Shown: positions 44,253-53,334 of the stretch, piece after piece
Layout: every line of letters begins with the position of its first letter
Numbering within the stretch: the stretch's first letter is position 1
Assembly: GCA_025517465.1 (NCBI GenBank)
Contig: JAOPKE010000011.1
Location: 62,001 to 126,000, forward strand
DNA length: 64,000 bases
Direction of reading: 5' to 3'
From: Halobacteria archaeon HArc-gm2
GTDB lineage: Archaea > Halobacteriota > Halobacteria > Halobacteriales > Haloarculaceae
Notes under the pieces: model-generated
Databases searched by the model: none
The model's input: the letters and a program-made list of their open reading frames with translations, nothing else
Told to the model about the DNA's origin: nothing
Translations under genes and position numbers: made by a program

Positions 44253-44316
44253 TCGCATACGGGACGAGGCCGAGGGTATCAAAAAGGATTTCGAAAGCCG
44301 GCAGGCGGGCTCACAC

Positions 44317-44838
44317 CTAGAGGGTTCCCGCGTAGACGACCTCTGCGACCGGCTCACCGGCGATGGTGCCGGTGTCCTCCTCGACGACCGGGAACCCGTG
44401 GGCCTCGTAGAACGAGCGGCCGACGTCGTTGCCTTCGAGGACGCAGATACGGACAGCGTCGAACTCCCGCTCGCGCAAGCGGCCGAGGACGGTGTCGAAC
44501 AATCGGCTCCCGATCCCGTCGCGCCAGTAGTCGGGCGCGACGTAGATGGTGTACAGCTGTGCGACGTCCTCGGCGGCGTCGTCCGAGACCTGTTCACTCG
44601 GGCCGGCGGAGGTGAACCCGACCACGTCTCCGCCCTCGCTCGCGACCAGGTAGATCACCTGTTCGCTCCCGACGGCGTCGGCGACGACGTCGTCCCGGTA
44701 CCACTCGTCGACCTGCTCGTCGATGGCCGGGGCGCTGAGCACGTCGCCGTAGGCGGCGTGCCAGGTCGCACGGGCGACGTACTGGATGGCGGTCACGTCG
44801 TCCGCCGACGCCTCGCGGACCGTGACGTTCCGGGGCAT
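44317..44838 (-). CDS. GNAT-family N-acetyltransferase
   Basis: 173 residues, a single GNAT fold. Acetyl-CoA loop 'YVAPDYWRDGIGSRLFDTVL' (the R/Q-x-x-G-x-G/A motif as RDGIGS), then VRICVLEGNDVGRSFYEAHG and FPVVEEDT. The N-terminus VREASADDVTAIQYVARATW is the usual first helix. The acceptor substrate is unknown. ATG at 44838. Confidence 0.92.
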   Translation of the reverse strand: MPRNVTVREASADDVTAIQYVARATWHAAYGDVLSAPAIDEQVDEWYRDDVVADAVGSEQVIYLVASEGGDVVGFTSAGPSEQVSDDAAEDVAQLYTIYVAPDYWRDGIGSRLFDTVLGRLREREFDAVRICVLEGNDVGRSFYEAHGFPVVEEDTGTIAGEPVAEVVYAGTL

Positions 44839-44895
44839 ACACGCGATTCTCGTGCCAGTGAAAAAGCATTTTCTCCCCCTGCTGTCGGCGGCCCG

Positions 44896-45015
44896 CTAGG
44901 GCAAGAACAGGTCGGCGCTATCGAACTCCGTGCCGCAGTCGTCGCACTCGTAGTCGGTGCCGTTGGCCGTCGAGACGTGCCCCCCGCAGTCGGGGCACTT
45001 CGATCCGTCGATCAT
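44896..45015 (-). CDS. Zinc-ribbon miniprotein
   Basis: 39 residues, MIDGSKCPDCGGHVSTANGT then DYECDDCGTEFDSADLFLP. Two CxxC knuckles spaced as in a zinc ribbon. Complete with ATG at 45015 and TAG. Acidic, probably a protein- or RNA-contact module. Haloarchaeal genomes carry many such CxxC miniproteins. Confidence 0.8.
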   Translation of the reverse strand: MIDGSKCPDCGGHVSTANGTDYECDDCGTEFDSADLFLP

Positions 45016-45215
45016 CGTCCGTGGTATCCCGTAACAGCGCATAGGTGTTTCGGGGGTCTGTGGTCACGCAGTCGTCGACCGAACTTGAGCGTTCGAGTGA
45101 TTCGACTGGCAACCGAACCACTCTGGCTCAACATCGCTTGCGAGTAAGCCGGACCAACCGAACAGCAGTAGCAACTAGGGGCCGATGATCGACCTTTGGT
45201 AGTCTATAATCAAAG

Positions 45216-45347
45216 GTGTCGGGCGCGACGTATCTCCCGATGTGGCTTCACTACGCCCTCGCGCTGTGGGGCGTCGGCGCGACGTTCGTGTTGCTCGTTC
45301 TCTACGCGTACGGGGAACAGGAAACCGGGGAGTCTGCCGAGGGCTGA
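45216..45347 (+). CDS. Single-helix membrane miniprotein
   Basis: 43 residues from GTG. One hydrophobic helix (about residues 10-31; LHYALALWGVGATFVLLVLY) with an acidic tail ending ESAEG. An AT-rich CTATAATC lies 6-12 bases upstream. Third-position GC is high. No family recognised; it could be a subunit of a membrane complex. Confidence 0.55.
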   Translation: MSGATYLPMWLHYALALWGVGATFVLLVLYAYGEQETGESAEG

Positions 45348-45459
45348 GGACGACCGTTCACGGAGACCCGGACGCGCCGACCGCGCTGCCATTTTTCGGA
45401 AGGCCAGCGCCGGCTATCGGTTGCCGGCCGACGCGTGCGACCGGGACGTGCCCGGGCCG

Positions 45460-46710
45460 TCAGTCGCAGATCAACCGTTCGAGCGCGCTCCGGCCGGTCG
45501 CCTCGCCGTGACATTCGCAGGTGGCGTGACGGCGCTCGCTCCTGATCTCTCCCAGTCCACCGGCCGCGGCGACGGGCAGGACGACGACGTTGGCTTCCGT
45601 CCCGCCCTGGAGGAGGCCGGTCAGTTCGCCCGCTGGTTCGGCTCGCCGCTCGGCAAGCAGTTCGACGACGGGCGATTCGCACGTCTCCTTCCGTTCGAGC
45701 AGCGCGACCAGTTCCTCGCGCTCGAGCCGGCCGATCAACTCCTCGGTCAGCAGGTCACAGACCGGGGACCGCTCGGGCTTGGCCTCGGATTTCGATTCGG
45801 CCGGTGGCTCGGGAGCCTCGCGCGTGACGACGGTGCCGGCCTTGCCGACGGCGACATCCGGCGCGCCGAGGGCGAGCGCCAGCAGGTCGCTGTTCGTCGG
45901 CGGCGCCGACTCCTGCCACCGTGTTCGCCCGTCGACCGGCCGCCTGAACAGTTTGTTGTTCGCGGAGAGGACGACGACGTGGCCGTCGAGCACGTCGACC
46001 GCGCGGAGGGCGGCGCCGGTCACCTCGTTCGCGGTCCATCCCTGCTCCGCGCCGTCGTTCACGTAGAGCGTTCCGTTCGCGCCGGCGACGTATATCTGCC
46101 CGTCGGGGCCGACGGTGACGTCCCGGAGGCTCACCGACGCGGCGTCGACGCCGGTCGTCGTCCATCCCGACTTCGTCGTCTCGTACACCGTGCCGGCGGT
46201 GTCGGTTGCGAAGACAGTCCCCGCCGTGGTGGCTTCGAGCGCCGTTATCTCCGACCCACCGCCGGGCGTCGCGGGTGCGCCGTACGTCGCTTCTCGGCCC
46301 GACAGGGAGAGGGGGAGGACCTTACCAGACGTGTTGGCGACGGAGACGCGTTCGGTGCCGGCACGGCCGGCCACTGCGACCGCGGACCACGACGCCGAGA
46401 TGTCCTTCGAGTACGAGAAGTCGTACTGCTCGCCGTTCGCGACGTCGTACATCCCGATGGCGCCGGACGCGCCCGCGTACCAGACGCGGTCGCCATCCGC
46501 CGTGACGTCGATCGAGGAGAGGGCCCTGTTTTGCTTCCCGGGGCCTTCGGTGACGACTGCCTCCCAGCCGTCGCCGGTGTTCGCGACGACCGTGCCGCTT
46601 CCACCGACGGCGAATGGGCCGCGATTCGTCTGGACGACGGCGCGCAGGTCGACGTCGAACGGTGTCGTGACGCTGTTCCACTCGCGGTCTGTGGCTGCCT
46701 CGTGAGGCAT
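45460..46710 (-). CDS. Beta-propeller protein 1 (paralogue set)
   Basis: 416 residues, no signal peptide. A propeller (about 1-290) built from 'GTVV' and 'G..iy' blades opens with REWNSVTTPFDVDLRAVVQT and contains RVWYAGASGAIGMYDVANGE. The same framework is found in the genes at 46882 and 47858. The C-terminal ~100 residues are charged and Cys-containing (CDLLTEELIGRLEREELVAL; LERLICD), unlike its relatives. BNR/YCF48-like repeats are the closest pattern I recognise. Function unknown. Divergent from paralogue 2. Confidence 0.78.
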   Translation of the reverse strand: MPHEAATDREWNSVTTPFDVDLRAVVQTNRGPFAVGGSGTVVANTGDGWEAVVTEGPGKQNRALSSIDVTADGDRVWYAGASGAIGMYDVANGEQYDFSYSKDISASWSAVAVAGRAGTERVSVANTSGKVLPLSLSGREATYGAPATPGGGSEITALEATTAGTVFATDTAGTVYETTKSGWTTTGVDAASVSLRDVTVGPDGQIYVAGANGTLYVNDGAEQGWTANEVTGAALRAVDVLDGHVVVLSANNKLFRRPVDGRTRWQESAPPTNSDLLALALGAPDVAVGKAGTVVTREAPEPPAESKSEAKPERSPVCDLLTEELIGRLEREELVALLERKETCESPVVELLAERRAEPAGELTGLLQGGTEANVVVLPVAAAGGLGEIRSERRHATCECHGEATGRSALERLICD

Positions 46711-46881
46711 CACCTGCCGTTGGCCGTCACCGGAGAAAAGACACCGACACCGTCCAGAAATACCGACTGTCGCGGCGCTCGCTCCAGTGCGGATCGGAAA
46801 TGCACGGTCGCTCCGGCGTGGAATACTCCAGCGAGGCGGACCGATTCCCGTGTTTATCCGGCTCTGACCGGTATCACTGGT

Positions 46882-47823
46882 ATGTCGGAGTCCAACGAGA
46901 CGCGCCGCGGCGGCTGGAGCGTCGTCGACGTCCCGGTGACGACTTCGCTCCACGACGTCGCGACAGCGGCGACCGGCCCCGTCGCCGCCGGGAACGTGGG
47001 AACAGTCGTCGCTCGATCGGCGGACGGTGCGTGGAACGTCCTGGTCGAGAACGGTCCCGGTGCGTCTGGCGAAACGCTGTACGCCGTCGCGTCGACGGCC
47101 GACGGCGAGCGGATCTGGTTCGCGGGCACGAACGGTGCCCTCGGTGCGTACGAGGTCGGTGAGGGTCGCAGGCGCGACCATTCCGAACCCGACGGTGTCA
47201 CCGACTCCCTGTCGAGCCTGGCCGTCGCAGGTCCGCGCGGCTCTGAGAAGCTCCTCCTGGCCGACGACAACGGCGCCGTCTATACCGCGGAGGCCACCGG
47301 GACCTCTTTCGACTGGGGGCGCGAGTTTCGCCCCGCCGGCGACACCGCGCTCACAGACCTGGCGGCCTCGCCTGACGGCGTCGGCTACGCCGTCGACGGC
47401 GAGGCTAACGTGTGGCAGACGACCCCGGACGACGGCTGGGAAGCCATCGGCGTCGACGCCGCCGAGAACAGTCTCTACGCCGTCGTGGCCGGGGAAAACC
47501 GGTTGCTGGCCGGTGGTGGAAACGGGCGGGTGTATCTGTCGAGTGACGGTGGCGGGTCGTGGACGCCGTACTCGCTCGGGAGCTTCACCGTGAAAACGCT
47601 CGACGTGGCGGGCGGGCGAGCGCTCGCTGCGGGATCGAACGGCAGGCTCGTCACCAGGGGCGACGACTGGGAGACGAACGACTGGGACGGTTCGAAGACC
47701 GTCAACGGGGTCCGCCTCGGAGACGTCGACGTCGCGGTCTGCAACGACGGCGTCGTGCTGGAACGGTCGGCCAGCAGCGAGGGAACCCAGCCCGCGTCGT
47801 CCGGAACGACAGACGAGGGCTGA
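46882..47823 (+). CDS. Beta-propeller protein 2 (paralogue set)
   Basis: 313 residues, starting at ATG 46882. Propeller core only: WSVVDVPVTTSLHDVATAAT, RIWFAGTNGALGAYEVGEG, then VYLSSDGGGSWTPYSLGSF. No signal peptide and only a short Ser/Thr tail (~20 residues). It is divergent from paralogue 1, with 171 bases between, and convergent with paralogue 3. It aligns with both over the first ~290 residues by pattern. Function unknown. Confidence 0.78.
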   Translation: MSESNETRRGGWSVVDVPVTTSLHDVATAATGPVAAGNVGTVVARSADGAWNVLVENGPGASGETLYAVASTADGERIWFAGTNGALGAYEVGEGRRRDHSEPDGVTDSLSSLAVAGPRGSEKLLLADDNGAVYTAEATGTSFDWGREFRPAGDTALTDLAASPDGVGYAVDGEANVWQTTPDDGWEAIGVDAAENSLYAVVAGENRLLAGGGNGRVYLSSDGGGSWTPYSLGSFTVKTLDVAGGRALAAGSNGRLVTRGDDWETNDWDGSKTVNGVRLGDVDVAVCNDGVVLERSASSEGTQPASSGTTDEG

Positions 47824-47857
47824 TCAGGGGCCCTTCCTCCAGTTAGGCCAGGCCCGG

Positions 47858-49210
47858 TTATTTGCCGGTCGAGCCCTGATCCGTGTCGCTGCTCACCGAT
47901 CCGCTGTCACTTGACGTGCTTCCCCCAGACGCCGAACCCCCGTCGGGAGAGGAACTGTCGTCGTCGGACGAACCGTCGTCATCGACGGAGCCACCGTCGC
48001 CCGCGGAGTCATTGCCGACGGACGACCTGCCGCTACTGGCGGAACTGCCGCTCCTCGACGAATTATCCTCGCCTGACGAACTGCCGCCGGACGAAGCACT
48101 TCCGTCGCTGGACGAAGAACTTCCGTCTTCCGGCGACGAGCTGCCGCCACTGGGCGAACTGGTCTCCTGCGAATCGTCGCCCTCGGACGAGGTGTCGTCG
48201 CCGCCGGACTCACCCGGCTCCTGTTCGTCGTTGTCGAAGTACTCGCCGCGACCGTCGTAGTTGTCGGTGTCCGCGCTCGACCCGGCGTCGCGGGGTTCGT
48301 CGGGCCGTTCCAGGATAGTCCCGCTGTTGCCGACGATGACGTCCGTCTCCCCGAGCGCGACGTCGAAGAGCCTGGAACCGACGGGTGAGGGGATCTCCTC
48401 CCACCGCTCGCGACCGGCCCGCTCGTATATCGTCCCGCCGTCGCCGATGACGACCATCCGGTCCTGCTCGCCCCGCTCGATGGCAAACGCGCGGAGCGAC
48501 TTCTCGGCGACGCCGATAGGCGTCCAGTCGTGGTAGGAGTCGTCGTAGCGGTAGATGCGACCGTCGCCGGCAGCGACGTACACCCGCCCGTTCTCGCCCG
48601 CGAAGATGTCGTAGAACTTTACCTGGGCGTTGACGATGCCGATGTCCTCCCAACCGTCGTCGGCGGTGGTCCGGAAGGCGTTGCCGCTCGTGTCGACGGC
48701 GTAGCCGATGCCGTCAGGCGAGGCGGCGAGTGCGGCGACGTTCGACCCCTTGGAGGCCGGCTTCCGGACCGGCTCCCAGTCCTGGTCGAACCCGTCGACG
48801 CTGAAGGGGAGTATCTCGCCGGAGCCGTTGGCCACCAGGACCTTCTCCGAACCGGCCTGGCCGGCGACGGTGATCCCCTCCCACGTACTCGTCATCTCGT
48901 CGGGGTTCGAGTAGTCGTACTTTCGACGGCCGACGACGTCGTAACAGCCGAGCGCGCCGCTCGATCCAGCGAACCAGATCCGCTTGCCGTCGTCGGTAAC
49001 GTCCAGGCCGCGGAGCTGGTTGTCGCGCGTCCGCGGGCCATCGTCGAATATCACCTCCCAGCCGTCGCCCCGGTCGGCGATCACCGTCCCGCCGTCACCG
49101 ATGGCGTACGGCCCTTCCGCGGTGTCGACCACCCCGTAGAGTGCTTTCTCGAACGGGCTGTCCACTTCTCTCCACTCCGGTCTCTCAGCGTCGGAACCGA
49201 GTTCCCACAT
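47858..49210 (-). CDS. Beta-propeller protein 3 (paralogue set) with Ser/Asp tail
   Basis: 450 residues from the ATG at 49210 (the in-frame extension to 49261 has no similarity). Propeller of about 300 residues: WREVDSPFEKALYGVVDTAE, RIWFAGSSGALGCYDVVGR, VYVAAGDGRIYRYDDSYHDW. Then a ~130-residue Ser/Asp/Gly/Glu tail that is highly repetitive (DGSS, SGGSS, SSD). No signal peptide, although such tails are often extracellular linkers. Function unknown. Confidence 0.78.
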   Translation of the reverse strand: MWELGSDAERPEWREVDSPFEKALYGVVDTAEGPYAIGDGGTVIADRGDGWEVIFDDGPRTRDNQLRGLDVTDDGKRIWFAGSSGALGCYDVVGRRKYDYSNPDEMTSTWEGITVAGQAGSEKVLVANGSGEILPFSVDGFDQDWEPVRKPASKGSNVAALAASPDGIGYAVDTSGNAFRTTADDGWEDIGIVNAQVKFYDIFAGENGRVYVAAGDGRIYRYDDSYHDWTPIGVAEKSLRAFAIERGEQDRMVVIGDGGTIYERAGRERWEEIPSPVGSRLFDVALGETDVIVGNSGTILERPDEPRDAGSSADTDNYDGRGEYFDNDEQEPGESGGDDTSSEGDDSQETSSPSGGSSSPEDGSSSSSDGSASSGGSSSGEDNSSRSGSSASSGRSSVGNDSAGDGGSVDDDGSSDDDSSSPDGGSASGGSTSSDSGSVSSDTDQGSTGK

Positions 49211-49371
49211 TGCACCCGTCGTTACCACCCGACGGGGAAAAACCGGCAAGAAATACCACATCTGTACACTGTCTGCGTGTTCAGGCTATCCGTCCCGTGC
49301 GCCCACGCACCAAATTTAGTTCATATAAAAAATAAGTTTATTTAACCTTCAGATGGCTAATGTCGGGCTGT

Positions 49372-50367
49372 ATGACGCGATACACCAGGCGGACGGCGCT
49401 GAAGGGAATCGGTGCGGGACTCGCGCTCTCGGTCACGGCCGGCACTGCGACGGCGACGTTCGATGGCGACGACGCGGGTTCGAGCGACGTCGAGACGGTC
49501 GTCGATATCCCCGGCGACCCGGTCCCGGAGAACCTCGCCATCGACCGGGACGGAACGCTATACTTCGGTCTCACCCGCGGCGAGGTCCGGAAACTCACCC
49601 CGGAACAGACCCAGGCGACCGGTCTCGGGCTCGACGACACCGAACAGGTCGCGCGGCTCCCCGGGAGCGCCGTCGGCGTCGAACTCGTCGCCGGCGACGC
49701 GCTCTACGTGGCCTCGCAGGCCGACGCGGGCGACGGCGTCTGGCGGGTGCCGGTCGACGGCGGCAACCCGGAGCTGTTCGCCGCCGTCGGCGGGTTCCCC
49801 AACGACGTCCTCCACGACCCGTTCCACGACCGACTTCTCGTCACCGACTCGTTCGGCGGCGCGGTGTACGAGATCCCGCTGGACGCCGACGACCCCGAGA
49901 CGGCGGCCTCGCTGTGGAGCGACGACGACCGGCTGGCGACCGACAGTTTCGGCGCGAACGGTCTCACCTTCGGGAAGGGAGCTGTCTACGTCGCCGTGAC
50001 GCGCGGGACCAACGACGCCGGGGACGACGTGGGCCGCGTCGTTCGCCTCCCACTCACCCGCGGCGGTGACGCCGGCGAGGCGTCCACCTACCTGGAGAGC
50101 GAGGCCATCTACGGTGCCGACGGCGTCACCAGCTTCGGCCCGCACCTGTACGTCGCCGTCAACGCTCGCAACGAGGTCGTTCGCGTGAACCCCGGGAAGA
50201 AACGCACCGTCCTCGCCGACGGGGACGACGGCCTCGTCTTCCCGTCCGACGTCGTCCTCGGCCGGACGCGCAGGCAGCGGGGCGACCTGTTCATCTGCAA
50301 CTTCGCCAACGACACGCCCGAGGAAGGCGCCATCCTCCGGACGCGACTCCAGCCGGGGAACCGTTAG
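49372..50367 (+). CDS. Tat-exported SMP-30/ScyD-like beta-propeller
   Basis: 331 residues. TRYTRRTALKGIGAGLALSV is a Tat signal. Then a six-bladed propeller with NLAIDRDGTLYFGLTRGEV, the catalytic-site-like FPNDVLHDPFHDRLLVTD and FGANGLTFGKGAVYVAVT. Resembles SMP-30/gluconolactonase and ScyD/ScyE proteins. A calcium site is family knowledge. The substrate is unknown. ATG at 49372; the AT-rich stretch at 49318-49350 probably holds the promoter. Confidence 0.85.
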   Translation: MTRYTRRTALKGIGAGLALSVTAGTATATFDGDDAGSSDVETVVDIPGDPVPENLAIDRDGTLYFGLTRGEVRKLTPEQTQATGLGLDDTEQVARLPGSAVGVELVAGDALYVASQADAGDGVWRVPVDGGNPELFAAVGGFPNDVLHDPFHDRLLVTDSFGGAVYEIPLDADDPETAASLWSDDDRLATDSFGANGLTFGKGAVYVAVTRGTNDAGDDVGRVVRLPLTRGGDAGEASTYLESEAIYGADGVTSFGPHLYVAVNARNEVVRVNPGKKRTVLADGDDGLVFPSDVVLGRTRRQRGDLFICNFANDTPEEGAILRTRLQPGNR

Positions 50368-50475
50368 CCGGCAACAGATCCATCTGCGAAGCGGACGGGC
50401 GACACCGACGAAGCAATATTTTCCATCGATAGCGATCACCGAAAAATTATTGCCGGCGTTCGATACATCTGGGGT

Positions 50476-51303
50476 ATGGGTTTTGGGGGAAAAGCAGTGA
50501 TCGCCGTACTGATCGTGGCCGTACTGGGCGGGGCCGTCTGGGCGATGGGGCCACAGGCGGGGACACCGTCCGACGCGCCGGACCAGCACACCGACGCAAC
50601 GACGTCACCGGCGACTGACGATCCTGGGGAGTCGTCCACCGACGCCACGGAACGACAGGATACCGACGCGGACAGCGGTGCTGGCGCGGCACCACCTACG
50701 GAGGACGACGGTACTGACGACGAGGGGACCTCCGGCGGTGACGGTGACGACGCCGACGCCGATGGTGGCGACAGTAGCGACTCCGGTGGCGACGGCGGGT
50801 CGGGCGACGGGTCCGCCACCAGCGGCGCCAGCGGGAGCGGCGACGGTTCCGCCGACGGCACGGTCGGCAGTGGAGCGGCGGACGAGACCAGCCTCGCCGT
50901 CGGCTCGACGTCGGTCGCCGCGGACGGGACGGCCGAGGTTCGGCTCACGCTCGAAACGGCGCCAGAGGGGATGGCCGGCTTCCGGGCGCGTATCGCGCTC
51001 GACACCGACGTCGCGACGATCGAGGACGCCGCGCCGGCCGACGCGTTCGACCAGATTTCCAGCGTCGACGCGGCCGCGGACGGGTCGGCGGTGACGGTCG
51101 AAGCGGTCGACGACGAGCGGCTGGCCGAGCCGGGGGCCACGGACGTCCACCTCGCGACGATCACCGTCGGCGGCGTCGATGCGGGCACCTCGCCGCTCGA
51201 CCTGACGGCCGAGCGGCTGGACGACGACGACGGAACCACGATAGCCGTCGCGACGACCAGCGGCGAGGTCGACGTGGGAGCGAACGAGTCGGGTGGCCAA
51301 TGA
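50476..51303 (+). CDS. Membrane-anchored cohesin-like protein
   Basis: 275 residues. Residues 7-24 form a single N-terminal membrane helix (VIAVLIVAVLGGAVWAM). A ~110-residue Asp/Gly/Ser/Thr-rich acidic linker follows. A C-terminal domain (about 137-270) has the cohesin pattern: LAVGSTSVAADGTAEVRLTL, GFRARIALDTDVATIEDAAP, HLATITVGG and a final strand EVDV. Cohesins bind dockerin modules, and the next gene encodes a dockerin-like module 63 bases downstream. It would hold that secreted protein at the cell surface. Binding is inferred. Confidence 0.8.
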   Translation: MGFGGKAVIAVLIVAVLGGAVWAMGPQAGTPSDAPDQHTDATTSPATDDPGESSTDATERQDTDADSGAGAAPPTEDDGTDDEGTSGGDGDDADADGGDSSDSGGDGGSGDGSATSGASGSGDGSADGTVGSGAADETSLAVGSTSVAADGTAEVRLTLETAPEGMAGFRARIALDTDVATIEDAAPADAFDQISSVDAAADGSAVTVEAVDDERLAEPGATDVHLATITVGGVDAGTSPLDLTAERLDDDDGTTIAVATTSGEVDVGANESGGQ

Positions 51304-51366
51304 CGACTCGGCACACCGACGACCGCGGGCCTCACCGGTCGTGGTGGTGCGCCACGGAGGGCACCG

Positions 51367-53334
51367 ATGTCTGAGAGGGACGGTGGCGGCGAGGTCGAAC
51401 CCACCACGGAGGACCGGCCGCGAGCGAGCGCGCGCCGCGCCTTCCTCGGGGCGCTCGCCGCCGGCACTGTCACACTTGGCACCGCGATCGGGAGTGCCGG
51501 AGCCGACGCCGCGGCGACGGCCCAGACCGGCGACGCCCTGCCGTGGGCCGAGACGTTCGACCTGGCCGACGGGACGACGGTGGACGACGGCGAGACCGCA
51601 TGGACGATCGAGTCCGGCGACGGGCACCCGGCCGTCGCCGTCGAGTCGGGCGCGCTGACCGCCAGCGAGACCGCCGGCGAGGCGCGGTGGCGGAGCGAGG
51701 CCATCGACCTCTCCGGCGTCGGCGCGGTGGACGTAACCGTCTCGGTCCGGCGGACCGAACAGCCCCGGGGCGAAGACGGGGGACCACCGGCGTCGGTCGT
51801 CGGGACGGAGCCGCCGACCGATCCGGACGGCGACGGCCGCTACGAGGACGTCGACGGCGACGGCACGTTCGACCTCGCCGACGCCGTGACGCTGTTCGAC
51901 CACCTCGAGAGCGACCCGGTGACGGCGGACGCCGCCGCTTTCGACCGCAACTGCAACGGCGAGGTCGACTACGCCGACGTCGTCTCGCTCGCCAGCCGTG
52001 CCGACGGCGATGGGGGCGACTCGACCGGTGGCTGCGACGGGGGGTCACAACTGACCGTCGCGACGGTCCTCGACGGGACCGATACGGAGATAACCAGTTA
52101 CGGCGACGACCTCGGATCGGCCGGGGAGACCGTCGAAGCGACGAGTCTCACCGGCGACACCATCCGCGTTGCAGTCACGGCCCGAACGGGCGCGGGCGGA
52201 ACGGCCTACCACGTCGACGAGGTGCGCGTGACCGAACGCGACGACGCCGGGGACGCGACGCTCGTCGCCGACAGGGCGCCGGACGGGAGCCGGCTCACCG
52301 CGCGGCCCGACGGGCCGGCGTATCACACGACGGATGGATCCGTCCACCTGTTCACGTGGGACGAACCGGCCGACGGGGCTCGCGCCGTCCTCTACGACGA
52401 GTCCGGGGAGGCGGACTGGGGGTCGGGACCGGACGTTCACGTGTTCGACACGCTGGAGCGCGAGGGGGCCGGGGCGGGCGACCAACCATCGCTCCAGGCG
52501 ACCCGGGGCGAGTGGGCGAACCACCGGGGGTCGCCGGAACTCGTCGCCGACGGGCACTCCGGCGAGTACTCGATGCGCGCCCAGCGACGGAACGACGTCC
52601 ACGGCTTCGCGGCCGAGTTCCCGGCGACGACAGAGGTGTTCCTCTCCTACTGCGTGAAGATTCCCGAGGGACGCGCTATGCCCGGCGGGGAGGAACCGGG
52701 CGAGTTCCCCATGGACGAGTCGGTCTGGAAGATGAGCTGGCTCATGCACGACGACACGGGTGCCGGCGAGGACGTCGACGTCACCATCCCGACGTGGACG
52801 CCGGTGCTCGCGATCGGTGGGAACAACGTCGACACGGCCCACTGGGCCGGCAGCCAGCCGGACTGGTGGCGCTGGGGGCAGTGGATGCGCCTCTCCTTCT
52901 GGTTCGAGTGCGGTCCGGACCCCGAGCGCGACCCCGGCCGCCTCGTCTGGCAGGTCGTCACCGAGGGCGAGGAGACGCGAACGATCGTCGACAAGGGGTT
53001 CACGTTCATGGACGAGGGCACCCCGCCCTACTCGTGGAAGCGACTGGTGATCCCGGGGTGGAGCAACACCAAGTCGACGCCGGCCGAGAACGTCGAGGTG
53101 CTCTACGACGACGTCTACCTCGCCACGGGCGACGACGCGAACGCGCGCCTCGAACTGGGCGACGACGCGACCTACGGGGACTGCACCCGGCTGGGGCTGA
53201 GCGAGATCCGCTCGTGGTCCGCGAACCGAGTCTCGGCAGTGCTCAGGACGGGGTCGCTCGATTCGGTCCGCGGGTCGACGCTCCACCTGACGACCGCCGA
53301 CGAACGGCACGCCGTCTCGCTGGAGGTGCGCTGA
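51367..53334 (+). CDS. Tat-exported dockerin-containing polysaccharide lyase-like protein
   Basis: 655 residues. Tat signal SARRAFLGALAAGTVTLG. A beta-sandwich (about 55-280) is split by an insert at about 150-216 with two EF-hand-like calcium loops: DPDGDGRYEDVDGDGTFDLA and DRNCNGEVDYADVVSLASR, a dockerin type I pattern. From about 370 to 600 comes a jelly-roll-like domain with EVFLSYCVKIPEGRAMPG, WKMSWLMHDD and DWWRWGQWMRLSFWFECGP, resembling polysaccharide lyases of the PL14/PL20 type. Catalytic residues are not assigned. It is the likely secreted partner of the cohesin-like protein. Confidence 0.75.
   Translation: MSERDGGGEVEPTTEDRPRASARRAFLGALAAGTVTLGTAIGSAGADAAATAQTGDALPWAETFDLADGTTVDDGETAWTIESGDGHPAVAVESGALTASETAGEARWRSEAIDLSGVGAVDVTVSVRRTEQPRGEDGGPPASVVGTEPPTDPDGDGRYEDVDGDGTFDLADAVTLFDHLESDPVTADAAAFDRNCNGEVDYADVVSLASRADGDGGDSTGGCDGGSQLTVATVLDGTDTEITSYGDDLGSAGETVEATSLTGDTIRVAVTARTGAGGTAYHVDEVRVTERDDAGDATLVADRAPDGSRLTARPDGPAYHTTDGSVHLFTWDEPADGARAVLYDESGEADWGSGPDVHVFDTLEREGAGAGDQPSLQATRGEWANHRGSPELVADGHSGEYSMRAQRRNDVHGFAAEFPATTEVFLSYCVKIPEGRAMPGGEEPGEFPMDESVWKMSWLMHDDTGAGEDVDVTIPTWTPVLAIGGNNVDTAHWAGSQPDWWRWGQWMRLSFWFECGPDPERDPGRLVWQVVTEGEETRTIVDKGFTFMDEGTPPYSWKRLVIPGWSNTKSTPAENVEVLYDDVYLATGDDANARLELGDDATYGDCTRLGLSEIRSWSANRVSAVLRTGSLDSVRGSTLHLTTADERHAVSLEVR

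Noticed and set aside
45196-46880. One 875-residue frame joining 45196 to the propeller at 46882
   Set aside because: The first 560 codons are the mirror of paralogue 1 on the other strand. The ATG at 46882 starts where similarity to the paralogues begins.
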